64,000 bases of DNA, from the NCBI RefSeq assembly GCF_030756675.1, contig NZ_JAVBXD010000009.1:60047-124046 (forward strand), given 5' to 3'. This DNA comes from Bacillus multifaciens. GTDB lineage: Bacteria; Bacillota; Bacilli; Bacillales; Bacillaceae_G. The notes beneath the pieces were generated by a model. The model was not told the origin of the DNA and did no database searches. It was given only the letters and a program-made list of their open reading frames with translations. Positions 54,676-63,954 of this stretch are shown here, piece after piece. Within the stretch, counting starts at the first letter, position 1, and each line of letters starts with the position of its first letter. The translations under genes and the position numbers were made by a program.

Positions 54676-54724
54676 AAGTAACTCCAAAATATACGACAAA
54701 AGTTAATTTTGGAGTACTTTTTTA
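54676..54724. terminator. Hairpin terminator
   Basis: AAGTAACTCCAAAAT / ATTTTGGAGTACTT with T6. Confidence 0.65.
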
Positions 54725-54806
54725 TATTTCTTTTTTATTATTTTATATAATTTATTAATACGGTATGTGAAATTAAAAGAGATTTTGTGTGATTACTGCA
54801 GCAAAC

Positions 54807-54842
54807 AAAAGAGATGCTTTCAATGAAAGAGCATCTCTTTTC
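54807..54842 (-). terminator. Terminator of pepD
   Basis: AAAAGAGATGCT / AGCATCTCTTTT hairpin, 15 bases past the stop. Confidence 0.85.
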
Positions 54843-54856
54843 CCTCTTAAATACGT

Positions 54857-56323
54857 TTAAACTAACGACTTCGTTTCCCGCAATACTTCAATAAAATACT
54901 CCCAGTTATTCACTACAGAAGGAATGCTTACATGCTCATCTGGTGTATGAACATGGAACATATCTGGTCCAAGTGAAATTGCATCTAGTCCTGGGATTTT
55001 TTCCATAAATACACCGCACTCAATGCCGGCATGAACCGCAAAAATCTCTACATCTGTGCCATACTTTTCTTTATGCACCTTTTCAAATAAGCTGCGGATT
55101 GAGGAGTTTGGATTATATGGCCATTCTGGATACTCAGATTCTTTTTCAAACTGCGCTCCCACTACTTCTGCGATATGCTTAATTTCATTTACAATATGTT
55201 GTTTTAAGCTTTTCACAGAACTTCTTACTTCGTTTCTTAATTTTATTTCAGTATGTAACGTTTCTACAACACCTAAGTTTGTAGAACTTTCCACTAGTCC
55301 TTTTATTTCCATACTCATGCTTTGAATACCGTTAGGCATTAAGAATAATGAAGAAATAAGTTGTTTTTGTGTTTCTTTTGCAAATACATTTTCAATTATT
55401 TCTTCTGATTTTGTAAGAGAAACATGCACATCTGGATCTACAGCGCGTAGTTCTTCTTGTAAAATGCTTGTCCACTCTTTCACTTTCTCTTCTACTTTTT
55501 GTACATCACTTCCAGAAAGTAAAATCGTTGCTGCACTTTCACGTGGGATTGCATTTGTTTTTAATCCGCCATGAACACCGCTCATAGAAAATGCAATTTC
55601 ATTGGATAAATCATAAAGGACTCTGCCTAAAATTTTATTGGCATTTCCTCTTTCTTTATCAATTTCCATTCCTGAATGTCCGCCTTTTAATCCGCCTACA
55701 AAAAGACGATACGGTAATACGTTTGCTGGTGTTTCTTCCCAAACAATAGATATTGTCTCAACTGCTTTTGCACCGCCCGCACTGCTTACTAACAATTTAT
55801 GGTCTTCTTCTGAATCAATGTTAATAAAGATTTTACCGCTAAAATGGCTAGGATCAACTGCAAAAGCGCCGCCCATCGTTGTCTCTTCTTCTGTCGTAAT
55901 CACGACTTCAAGAGCAGGATGTGGAATATCGGTTGCGTCTAATAAGGATAATGCATAGGCAACCGCAATCCCATTATCCGCACCTAACGTTGTCTGATTC
56001 GCATACAGCATATCCTCCACAATTCGTAATTGAATTGGATCTTTCTCAAAATCATGAACAGTTGCTTGGTTCTTTTCACATACCATATCCATATGTCCTT
56101 GAATAATAATCGTTGGTACATTCTCATATCCAGCTGTTGCTGGTTTCTTGATAATGACATTTAACGCACGATCTTGTACAACTTCTAAATTTCTCTCTTG
56201 TGCAAATTTTACTAAATAATCACTAATTGCCTTCTCATTTCCCGATCCTCTTGGAATCTTTGAAATTTCAGCAAAATGATGAAACACAGGATGCTTAATT
56301 AACTCTTCTAAATTGTTATACAT
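54857..56323 (-). CDS. pepD: Aminoacyl-histidine dipeptidase (beta-alanyl-His dipeptidase type)
   Basis: 488 residues, ATG 56323. M20 metallopeptidase: IQGHMDMVCEK with the first metal His, LGADNGIAVAYAL, EEETTMGG catalytic Glu pair, and VHAGIECGVF near the C-terminus. It cleaves Xaa-His dipeptides in the cytoplasm and also has broad Xaa-Xaa activity in the family. Length normal. A decayed 3' copy is at 52366. Confidence 0.92.
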   Translation of the reverse strand: MYNNLEELIKHPVFHHFAEISKIPRGSGNEKAISDYLVKFAQERNLEVVQDRALNVIIKKPATAGYENVPTIIIQGHMDMVCEKNQATVHDFEKDPIQLRIVEDMLYANQTTLGADNGIAVAYALSLLDATDIPHPALEVVITTEEETTMGGAFAVDPSHFSGKIFINIDSEEDHKLLVSSAGGAKAVETISIVWEETPANVLPYRLFVGGLKGGHSGMEIDKERGNANKILGRVLYDLSNEIAFSMSGVHGGLKTNAIPRESAATILLSGSDVQKVEEKVKEWTSILQEELRAVDPDVHVSLTKSEEIIENVFAKETQKQLISSLFLMPNGIQSMSMEIKGLVESSTNLGVVETLHTEIKLRNEVRSSVKSLKQHIVNEIKHIAEVVGAQFEKESEYPEWPYNPNSSIRSLFEKVHKEKYGTDVEIFAVHAGIECGVFMEKIPGLDAISLGPDMFHVHTPDEHVSIPSVVNNWEYFIEVLRETKSLV

Positions 56324-56549
56324 CTGCTTCCCCTCTTTTCAGTTATAGTAAAATAACAACTTTATATAAGTATTGTACCATTTTCAGTTGATATATAAGC
56401 TATTTTCTTATTGTTTTATAACGAAAAGTGAAAAGAAAACCCGAACTGAAAAGTTGATTAAGAAAAGAGCTTAATCACAGATTAAGATAAAGCTTATCAT
56501 GTCATAAAAGTAGTACCTTTTTGTTGTTTAAAAATTCTCAAGTAATAAA

Positions 56550-56594
56550 AATAGGCACTTCACTGTTTAAGATAAAAACAGTGAAGTGCCTATT
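56550..56594 (-). terminator. Very strong terminator
   Basis: AATAGGCACTTCACTGTTT with a perfect 18-19-bp inverse copy; T-tract on the minus strand. The rest of 56324-56621 is empty. Confidence 0.85.
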
Positions 56595-56621
56595 ATAGTA
56601 ATCAGCTAGCATTTGATTCGC

Positions 56622-56900
56622 TCATGAATGGGAGCAAACTTTTATATATGTGCCTCTTTCTATTGTTTGCTTTGCTTGTTCCGTCAACATCTTGGTACTA
56701 GTCGACAAGTATGATACGGGAACAAGTTGACCCGAAACGATAACAAGTGGGTCAATCAGGCGTTGTTTTGTTGTTTGATGGACGTCATAACAAGATGGGA
56801 TTCCGGTCTCGACTTTGCTGTTTAAAAGCGTATGCAGCATAGCTAAAATGTCTCTATCACCAGAGTCTTTTAACAAACGAATTACATATATCCTTTTCAT
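56622..56900 (-). CDS. Small protein of unknown function
   Basis: 92 residues, ATG 56900 with a weak TAAGG site. Starts MKRIYVIRLLKDSGDRDILA; no signal, no membrane helix. It sits 30 bases after gpmA on the same strand and has its own strong terminator, so read-through from gpmA is likely. Unrecognised. Confidence 0.6.
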   Translation of the reverse strand: MKRIYVIRLLKDSGDRDILAMLHTLLNSKVETGIPSCYDVHQTTKQRLIDPLVIVSGQLVPVSYLSTSTKMLTEQAKQTIERGTYIKVCSHS

Positions 56901-56930
56901 TAAACCTTATTACCAAACTATACCTCTTTA

Positions 56931-57668
56931 TTAGAAGTGTATATGCTTCGGAATTTCCCCTTCTGGAACTTCTCCATCCATGCTCAAATAATAATGTCGA
57001 ATCGGTTTTAAGTTATTATCTAATTCATATACAAGCGGAATACTTGTAGGAATATTTAACGTAACAACGCCATCATCAGATAAGTGATCTAAATATTTTA
57101 CAAGCGAACGAATTGTATTCCCATGCGATGAAATAATCACTTTCTCGCCCTTTTGTAATACTGGCGCAATTTCTTCATGCCAATATATCAGAACACGTTT
57201 TTCTGTATCTTCTAGACACTCGGTAAGAGGAAATTCCCCTTCTTTTAAATATTTATATCTAGGATCTGAAATTTCATAACGCGGATCGTCTTTCGTAAGT
57301 GCTGGCGGTCTGACGTTTGTACTTCTGCGCCATATTTGTATTTGTTCTTCTCCGTACTTCTTAGTTGTTTCATCTTTATTTAAGCCTTGCAGTGCACCGT
57401 AATGCCGTTCATTTAAATGCCATGATTTATAGACTGGTACCCAGGCAAGATCCATTTCATGAAGAATGATCCATAACGTTCGAATTGCTCGTTTTAATAC
57501 AGAAGTATACGCAACGTCAAACGTATAGCCATTCACCTTTAAAATCTGCCCAGCTTCTCTTGCTTCTTGTAATCCATTTTTAGACATATCAACATCGGTC
57601 CATCCAGTAAACCTATTTTCCACATTCCATACACTTTGACCGTGACGAAGAAGCACAAGCTTAATCAT
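56931..57668 (-). CDS. gpmA: 2,3-bisphosphoglycerate-dependent phosphoglycerate mutase
   Basis: 245 residues, ATG 57668 (AAGGAGGAG region). Phosphohistidine motif [10 protein letters not shown] at 6-15, [27 protein letters not shown]. Interconverts 3- and 2-phosphoglycerate in glycolysis. Most Bacillus species rely on the cofactor-independent enzyme GpmI; B. cereus group genomes also carry this one. Confidence 0.94.
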   Translation of the reverse strand: MIKLVLLRHGQSVWNVENRFTGWTDVDMSKNGLQEAREAGQILKVNGYTFDVAYTSVLKRAIRTLWIILHEMDLAWVPVYKSWHLNERHYGALQGLNKDETTKKYGEEQIQIWRRSTNVRPPALTKDDPRYEISDPRYKYLKEGEFPLTECLEDTEKRVLIYWHEEIAPVLQKGEKVIISSHGNTIRSLVKYLDHLSDDGVVTLNIPTSIPLVYELDNNLKPIRHYYLSMDGEVPEGEIPKHIHF

Positions 57669-57720
57669 AACAATATCTCCTCCAAGGAATAAAAATGTTT
57701 ACATCTATCATGTACTACTC

Positions 57721-58413
57721 TTACATTTTTCTTAGTTTCAATTTAGATAATTCATTATCAGAAATGTCGTGATGTTTGTAATTCATTAGTTGAACCTCAC
57801 CTCCACCCTTTACTCGAAATCTCATCGTCTCTTCTCCGTACGGTGGATTATGGGCACCTTTAAACGTAATAACTTGAACAATAACATAAAATTCAAAGTT
57901 CGCTTTATCTTTCTCAATACTTAATATCTTTTCGCTCCCTCTGTACCAGAGCCTCCCTTCACCATAATAATCTTTTACAGCATCACTAATATTCTCTACA
58001 AGTCGTTCAATAAGAACTTCCTTTAGCAGTTCTTTTGGAACAGGGATTCTATTTATAATCTTCTTTTCTTCTCTTAAAATCGTCCAATTCTCTTGTACCT
58101 TTTTTATATGATAAAGAACATTCATACCATTTTGTTTTACAATATGAACATACCCTAAATTCCCTTTTACATACACTCTCGGTTCTAATGCCCATTGTTG
58201 TTCTCTCCGTAAAATTTCAAAAAATACTTTTGTTAGAGAAGTAACTTTTCCCTCATTAATAAGTTCGACAAAATCGTCTAGAACATACAAACGAGATCCG
58301 CTTATATTCACATCAAAATAATCTTGTACCTTGTTCTTTTCTTCACCATGTACGAGACTAGTTAAAGAAAACATAAGTAAAGTGAAAACAATGATTGTGA
58401 CAAACTTCTTCAT
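57721..58413 (-). CDS. Exported protein of unknown function
   Basis: 230 residues from ATG 58413 (CGAGGTG). Signal peptide 1-24 (FTLLMFSLTSLVHGEE). The mature part has a YVKGNLGYVHIVKQNGMN segment and a beta-rich C-terminus, reminiscent of DUF3888-type Bacillus secreted proteins; this resemblance is weak. Alone on the strand. Confidence 0.75.
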   Translation of the reverse strand: MKKFVTIIVFTLLMFSLTSLVHGEEKNKVQDYFDVNISGSRLYVLDDFVELINEGKVTSLTKVFFEILRREQQWALEPRVYVKGNLGYVHIVKQNGMNVLYHIKKVQENWTILREEKKIINRIPVPKELLKEVLIERLVENISDAVKDYYGEGRLWYRGSEKILSIEKDKANFEFYVIVQVITFKGAHNPPYGEETMRFRVKGGGEVQLMNYKHHDISDNELSKLKLRKM

Positions 58414-58458
58414 CAAATCACCTCGCCTGTTAGTATATCCTAAATTTTTTTACGCACA

Positions 58459-58497
58459 AAAAAACATGAGTCCTCTCTTTAAAAGGTCCTCATGTTC
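58459..58497 (-). terminator. Terminator of DEAD-box helicase gene
   Basis: AACATGAG-CCT / AGG-CTCATGTT with T7 on the minus strand. Confidence 0.85.
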
Positions 58498-58518
58498 AAT
58501 AATTACTATATTTCCAAC

Positions 58519-59841
58519 TTATCTTCCGCGCTTTTTCTGTCCCGGCTTTGCGCTGCGCTTCTTTTTACTTGGTTGATCAAAACGAGATTTCTCTGTTTTT
58601 GGTCCTTCTTTTCTATCACGACGTCCAGATTGACCAAATTGTTTCTTCTCTTTAAATGGTTTCTTTTCTTTTGGCTTTTGCGATTTTTGCTCTTTTTTCA
58701 CAGGCTCTTGTTTGTTAGGTAGTTCTACTTCTTGTCGTTGCAATGATGCGTTAATTCCTTTTTCAATTTGTTGCAAATACATTTTATCCTTCGGTGCAAC
58801 TAATGTAACGGCAATCCCACTTCCACCAGCACGGCCTGTTCGTCCGATACGATGAATGTAACTTTCGACATCTTCGGGGATATCGTAGTTAAATACATGT
58901 GTAACACCTTCTACATCAAGTCCTCTTGCCGCTACGTCTGTTGCGATTAAATATTGGCTTTCAGCATCTCGAAAACGTTTCATAACACGCTCGCGTTTTG
59001 CTTGTGATAAATCACCATGAAGTTCATCACAGTTATAACCATATCCTTTCAGCGCTTCATACAGTGTTGTAGCTCTACGTTTCGTACGGCAGAAGATAAC
59101 CGCTAAAAACGGTTGATCCTGTTCCATGAGTTGACGCAGCGTATCTTGTTTTGCCCGATCTGTCGTCTCAACAACACGTTGTGTAATATTATTTACTGTA
59201 ACCTCTGCACTTTGAATTTTTATAATTTCAGGTTTTCTCATATAGCGCTTTGCAAGCGATTGAATTTGCTTTGCCATCGTCGCAGAAAACAACATCGTTT
59301 GTCTCTCTGCTGGTGTTTGTTCAATAATTTCTTCTACCTCTGGTAAAAAACCAAAATGCAGCATTTGATCAGCTTCATCTAAAACAAGCATAGATACATG
59401 CGATAATTCAATTGTCCCGCGGCGTAAATGATCTAATAATCGGCCCGGTGTCGCTACAACAATATGGGTATTACCTTGTAATTTCTTCATTTGTTGTGAA
59501 ACATCTTGTCCGCCATAAACTGCAAGCACATGAATATCCTTTACATGTACAGTCATTTTTTCAATTTCACTTGTGATTTGCAATGCTAATTCTCGTGTTG
59601 GCGCTACAATTAACGCCTGGACATGACTAGACTGCGGATTTATTTTTTCTAATATCGGCAAAATAAATGCTAATGTTTTTCCTGTTCCTGTTTTTGCTTG
59701 TCCAATAATATCTTTTCCTTCTAGAACTACTGGGATTGCTTTTTCCTGAATCGGCGTCGATTCCGCAATTCCATTTTCTCTTAATGTATCATTTAACGTA
59801 GGGCTAATTCCTAATTCTAAAAAACCTTTCAAATCGATCAC
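58519..59841 (-). CDS. DEAD-box RNA helicase
   Basis: 440 residues, ATG 59841. All motifs are visible: Q-motif [31 protein letters not shown], the C-terminal ARGLD and [10 protein letters not shown]. After ~370 the tail is a low-complexity basic region ([19 protein letters not shown] and on), typical RNA-binding tails of CshA-like helicases. Role in ribosome assembly or mRNA decay, often cold-linked; exact paralogue not assigned. Confidence 0.94.
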   Translation of the reverse strand: MIDLKGFLELGISPTLNDTLRENGIAESTPIQEKAIPVVLEGKDIIGQAKTGTGKTLAFILPILEKINPQSSHVQALIVAPTRELALQITSEIEKMTVHVKDIHVLAVYGGQDVSQQMKKLQGNTHIVVATPGRLLDHLRRGTIELSHVSMLVLDEADQMLHFGFLPEVEEIIEQTPAERQTMLFSATMAKQIQSLAKRYMRKPEIIKIQSAEVTVNNITQRVVETTDRAKQDTLRQLMEQDQPFLAVIFCRTKRRATTLYEALKGYGYNCDELHGDLSQAKRERVMKRFRDAESQYLIATDVAARGLDVEGVTHVFNYDIPEDVESYIHRIGRTGRAGGSGIAVTLVAPKDKMYLQQIEKGINASLQRQEVELPNKQEPVKKEQKSQKPKEKKPFKEKKQFGQSGRRDRKEGPKTEKSRFDQPSKKKRSAKPGQKKRGR

Positions 59842-59937
59842 TTCTTTTCACTATTTTTCATATCAAATATTGATTGTACCATTTATTTTGCAAAATATGA
59901 AAAAGAAGATTATATTTATTCTATTTTTCAAATATAA

Positions 59938-59984
59938 AATAACCCCTCACTTCAAAACGTACTACCGTTTAAATGAAGGGTTAC
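59938..59984 (-). terminator. Terminator of mutS2-like gene
   Basis: AACCC-TCA-TTCA-AAACG / CGTTT-TGAA-GGGTT imperfect stem with flanking T-rich DNA. Confidence 0.65.
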
Positions 59985-59995
59985 TATCAATTGAA

Positions 59996-61891
59996 TTATT
60001 TTTTTCTTATTTCTTTTTGTATTTTTCTTAATGCTTTTTTAGAGCCTCGTTCTATATCGTGTTGCAGCTTTCTCTCTGTATAACTTACAAACAAAGTATT
60101 TAAATCATAGCCTTCTGGATACAACTCTGCTGCTTTCAGTTCCAAAATAACACGCTTACAATTCACTTCAATAAACTCTTCTTTGTATAGTACTACAATA
60201 TTATTGAAACTATCTTTTGTCTTGTATACAATACCAGAATCATTGTGATCTAATAATGTTACTTTGTCTCCAATCTCATACTCATAAGTTTCTTTCGTTT
60301 TCACCGCATTCACTTCAGGGTTCTTTATTTTATTTTCTTTTACAAGCTCTAAGTTGTAATCTTTATTTTCCATATAACACTGTGCTCGCTCTAAAACACG
60401 TTCCCGTAAATTCATCTTTCTAGAGATCCAAAGTGCGTTACTATCCCCAGATTCTCCAATCATTAACCTATACATCGGCTCTAATGTTTCATTATTAAAT
60501 TGCATAGCCGCATTCATAAAGTCACTGTGAATTTCTGAGAATCGTTTAATTTCACCATAATGAGTCGTCGCAACTGTGATACAACCCATTTGATAAAACT
60601 CTTCTAAAATGGCAATCGCAAGTGCAGCACCTTCATTCGGTTCTGTACCACTACCAATTTCATCAAATAACAACAACGTATTATTGTTAGATATTCTCAT
60701 GATTTCTGAAATATTTTTCATATGTGAAGAAAAAGTACTTAAGGCATTTTCAATACTTTGATTATCACCAATATCTACAAAAATAGAATCAAAAAGGGCA
60801 ATCTCAGTCTCCTCATTACCATGAATATGAAACCCTGACATTGTTGCTAAAGTTAATAATCCAATTGTTTTTAAGACAATCGTTTTTCCTCCAGCATTTG
60901 GTCCCGTAATGACTAAACTACGATATTCTTTTCCAATCTCAAAATGTAATGGAACAATCTCACCTTGTAAAAGAGGATGTTTACATGCAACGAGTTTTAT
61001 ATATCCATGACTATTTAATTTCGGTGCGATACCATCAATACTCTTACTAAACTTAGCCTTCGCGAAAATCATATCGTATTGACTAATAAGCTCAATATTA
61101 ATGTTTATATCATGAACATTCTCAAAAATCATTCCTGATAAAGTCGCTAATATTTGATACTCCTCTATCGCCTCTTCTGCTTTTAAGCTCGCTAATTCCC
61201 CACTTAATTTTGAAATAACAGCCGGTTCCATAAATACTGTTGAACCTTTAGAAGACATCTCTACCATTGTTCCTGCAACTTGATTTTTATAAGAAGCCTT
61301 AATAGGAATCGTATATCGATCATCTTTTTTACTAATAAAGAATTCTTGAATATACTCCTTATTTGCACTGCTCTTTAAAAATTTATTTAAACGATCTCCA
61401 ATCTTTTCTTCTGTTGTTTCGATTTGATTTCGAATTCGCTTGAGTTCTTTACTCGCCGCAGAATCAACTCGATTCCCTTTAATAGAAAAATGAATCTCTT
61501 CCTCTATATTTTTGAACTCCGCCATAGAATATGCGTAAGAACTTAAAACAGGCGCAAAAAATGTTTTACTTAACATAAATCCTTTAATTTTTCTGCACCC
61601 TCTTAAAAAATCTGATACGCTCACTAATTCGGCTGGTTCCAAAATTATCCCTTTTTCAAGTTTTCCAATTATGTTTTCTATATTAGAGATCCCAACTAAT
61701 GGAACGTGACTTTCTGTATTTAATATTGCTTTTGCTTCAGTTGTTTCATTTAAGCGGTTATTGACTACTTTTATATTCGAACTTGGCTGCAGTTTATCTA
61801 ATAATTGTTTTCCTAATCCACTTACACAATATGACTTTACGATTTCCTTTAATTCGTTATACTGTAATTTTTCAAAAGTCATTGTATTCAT
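59996..61891 (-). CDS. MutS2-like ATPase without Smr domain
   Basis: 631 residues, ATG 61891 (AGGAGAAC). N-terminal core and lever (1-~300), ATPase with Walker A GPNAGGKT, Walker B LLLFDEIGSG and ATTHYGEIKRF, a coiled-coil clamp, and a KOW-like GDKVTLLDHNDSGIVYK at ~535. Full MutS2 is ~785 residues and ends in a Smr nuclease domain, which is absent; the C-terminus is a short basic helix (KKALRKIQKEIRKK). MutS2 acts in recombination control and ribosome rescue; a Smr-less form should lack nicking. Confidence 0.88.
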   Translation of the reverse strand: MNTMTFEKLQYNELKEIVKSYCVSGLGKQLLDKLQPSSNIKVVNNRLNETTEAKAILNTESHVPLVGISNIENIIGKLEKGIILEPAELVSVSDFLRGCRKIKGFMLSKTFFAPVLSSYAYSMAEFKNIEEEIHFSIKGNRVDSAASKELKRIRNQIETTEEKIGDRLNKFLKSSANKEYIQEFFISKKDDRYTIPIKASYKNQVAGTMVEMSSKGSTVFMEPAVISKLSGELASLKAEEAIEEYQILATLSGMIFENVHDININIELISQYDMIFAKAKFSKSIDGIAPKLNSHGYIKLVACKHPLLQGEIVPLHFEIGKEYRSLVITGPNAGGKTIVLKTIGLLTLATMSGFHIHGNEETEIALFDSIFVDIGDNQSIENALSTFSSHMKNISEIMRISNNNTLLLFDEIGSGTEPNEGAALAIAILEEFYQMGCITVATTHYGEIKRFSEIHSDFMNAAMQFNNETLEPMYRLMIGESGDSNALWISRKMNLRERVLERAQCYMENKDYNLELVKENKIKNPEVNAVKTKETYEYEIGDKVTLLDHNDSGIVYKTKDSFNNIVVLYKEEFIEVNCKRVILELKAAELYPEGYDLNTLFVSYTERKLQHDIERGSKKALRKIQKEIRKK

Positions 61892-62040
61892 TTTTTGTTC
61901 TCCTCACTATGATTTATTAATCGAATCATGTATGAAGATACCTAATAATAAGATTTCAATGAATTTATAAAAAGAAAACTTCTCTCAGAAAAAATCAGTT
62001 CGCATCCATGCGAAAGAACCCTTCCTATCCAAAAGTCGTG

Positions 62041-62076
62041 AAAAAAATAAAAAAGCTGCGGGGATACCACAGCTTT
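62041..62076 (-). terminator. Terminator
   Basis: AAAGCTGTGG / CCGCAGCTTT (one wobble) followed by TTTATTTTTTT on the minus strand. It would end transcription of the small broken gene at 62153. Confidence 0.7.
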
Positions 62077-62152
62077 ACATACATTTACAAGACAAGTGTA
62101 GAAACAAATATTTATTATTAAACAAACCTTCTCTAAATAAAGGTCTAGATCT

Positions 62153-62317
62153 TTAATAACAAATACCGCCACATGTTTTATAAAGTGTTGTAGGTATCTT
62201 CATAGGTAACTTAAATAAATCCATGACCAAATACAGGGTATAGATTGATATAAAAATACCCTTCGTCATTAGATTTATTTCATTAAATTTTTCCTATTTA
62301 GATACTACTCCACTCAC
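62153..62317 (-). pseudogene. Possible small peptide gene with an early stop
   Basis: GTG 62317 behind GACGAGGTG opens a 54-codon frame, MSGVVSK then TAG, then EKFNEINLMTKGIFISIYTL, YLVMDLFKLPMKIPTTLY and a C-terminal KTCGGICY. Except for the TAG at codon 8 the frame is clean, has one hydrophobic stretch and two Cys, and a terminator follows. An internal ATG (codon 17) could serve. Not recognised; may be chance. Confidence 0.3.
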
Positions 62318-62462
62318 AAAAAGCACCTCGTCTAATTTATTTTTTATTCTCATTGAAATCTAAATTATGGAATTATTATACTATATGTACAAAATCAAGT
62401 AAAGGTACATAAAATCACCATTAAAATTATTCCGATGAACATTCTCCTAAAAAACAATTTTC

Positions 62463-62978
62463 CTATTTTGTTGGAAGCTGTACTTCAAATTCAATAATAG
62501 ATTCCTCATTTTCTCCTATGCTTTCTACTACAATTTTATCAATAGTGAATCGCATCGTATCTCGAAGTGGAGGAAGATTTTTTATTACACGCAAGGCCAT
62601 TTCTTTATCATTTTTTCTTCCTACTGTTACGTGTGGAAAATAAGGAATCTCTTTATGAAGAAACGGTTGAAGAAAATCTGAATACAACTTATTATGTAGC
62701 TCAATTATATTTTCTTTCCCTTCTTCTATGATTAAAAATAAGTATTCCCCTGCATTGGTAACCAATGGATTTAACGTAATATGAAAAGAATTCATATTAC
62801 TTACATTTGTTATTATATGTTTTTCTAAACGCTCGTTTGATACTTCACTTATGAAAGGGAATACTAATGTAATATGAGGAGGAATTAAACCAAATAAAGG
62901 ATCATGCTTTCTTCTAATTCCTTCAATTTCATACAAATCACCACTATTTAAAAAAATTAGTATTGTTCTTTGCATCAT
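62463..62978 (-). CDS. 2'-5' RNA ligase-like protein (2H phosphoesterase)
   Basis: 171 residues, ATG 62978 (or 62975). Two HxT motifs: PHITLVFPF at ~34 and PHVTVGRK at ~120, the pair of catalytic His of 2H phosphoesterases (LigT, YjcG). Substrate unknown. Three bases after the methyltransferase gene, so co-transcribed. Confidence 0.88.
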   Translation of the reverse strand: MMQRTILIFLNSGDLYEIEGIRRKHDPLFGLIPPHITLVFPFISEVSNERLEKHIITNVSNMNSFHITLNPLVTNAGEYLFLIIEEGKENIIELHNKLYSDFLQPFLHKEIPYFPHVTVGRKNDKEMALRVIKNLPPLRDTMRFTIDKIVVESIGENEESIIEFEVQLPTK

Positions 62979-62980
62979 AA

Positions 62981-63694
62981 CTATAATCTCTTTCTAAACA
63001 GCGCTGTCCAAAGAAACGCTTCTCCAAACACCTCATTCGATTGCTTAATTTCATTCATTTTACGCAGCTCAATAACTTCAAAATCTTGAAAAACATTACG
63101 CAGTTTCTCTTCTGAATACGCAATTCCTCCCTGCAAGCTCCAGCCCCGATATACATCCCAATCTGATATTTCCGAACCATTTTTTTCGTCTAGTTCCCCA
63201 GCAGCAAAACATGTTAAACCAAAATACCCGTTTGGCTTTAATGCTTTCTTCACTAATTCGACATAATGGATTCTTCGGTGAGGCGGGATATGGTGTAAAC
63301 AACCCGAATCATATACGAAATCATATTGGTTTTCGACTTGTAAATCGAAAATAGATTTACAGATAAAATGAACTGACACATCTTGCTCAGCCGCTCTTTC
63401 TTTCGCCCATTTTATCCCTTCTTCTGATAAATCAACTGCGTCTACTTCACAACCTGTTTTTGCTAAATACAAAGCATTTCGGCCAGGACCACAACCAAAC
63501 TCCAACACTTTTCCTTTCTGAATCATCTTTCTATCAAAATATGAAACTAAATTTTCATCTGGTACATTCACAAAGAAAGGGACTTCTTTATCACGGTCAG
63601 AATAGAATTGATTCCAAAATGGTTCAGGAGATCTTAATAGAGAGTCTAACATTGTAATTACATCATCCATACTGTGTAACGTTTCATTTTTCAT
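62981..63694 (-). CDS. SAM-dependent methyltransferase
   Basis: 237 residues from ATG 63694 behind GGAGGGG. Motif I VLEFGCGPGRNALYLA, VDLSEEGI, motif IV FVYDSGCLHHIPPHRR. The profile fits thiopurine/tellurite-type Methyltransf_25 enzymes (TehB/TPMT-like). Followed by the 2H phosphoesterase in one transcript. Confidence 0.88.
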   Translation of the reverse strand: MKNETLHSMDDVITMLDSLLRSPEPFWNQFYSDRDKEVPFFVNVPDENLVSYFDRKMIQKGKVLEFGCGPGRNALYLAKTGCEVDAVDLSEEGIKWAKERAAEQDVSVHFICKSIFDLQVENQYDFVYDSGCLHHIPPHRRIHYVELVKKALKPNGYFGLTCFAAGELDEKNGSEISDWDVYRGWSLQGGIAYSEEKLRNVFQDFEVIELRKMNEIKQSNEVFGEAFLWTALFRKRL

Positions 63695-63954
63695 GAGTGA
63701 ATTTCCCCTCCTATAAATTATAGTTACCATATTATTATACCAAATATTAACTTAATTCCATTTAAAGATTTTAAATAATTCGAACAATTAAAATATACTT
63801 AAGTTTTTTTCAAGAACAGTAAGAATATATACAAACGAATTGTTTAGAAATACTATATAAATTCATTTTGATTTTCCGACATATAGATTGCTGCTATGCA
63901 GAAAAAAAGGAGCTTCCACTCGCTTTCTCCCTTTGTTTTCACTTCGCATGTGGC

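Noticed and set aside
61942-62172. Minus-strand frame of 76 codons with several hydrophobic stretches
   Set aside because: It runs through the terminator hairpin at 62041-62076, has no ribosome site and is in a different frame from the better small-gene candidate.
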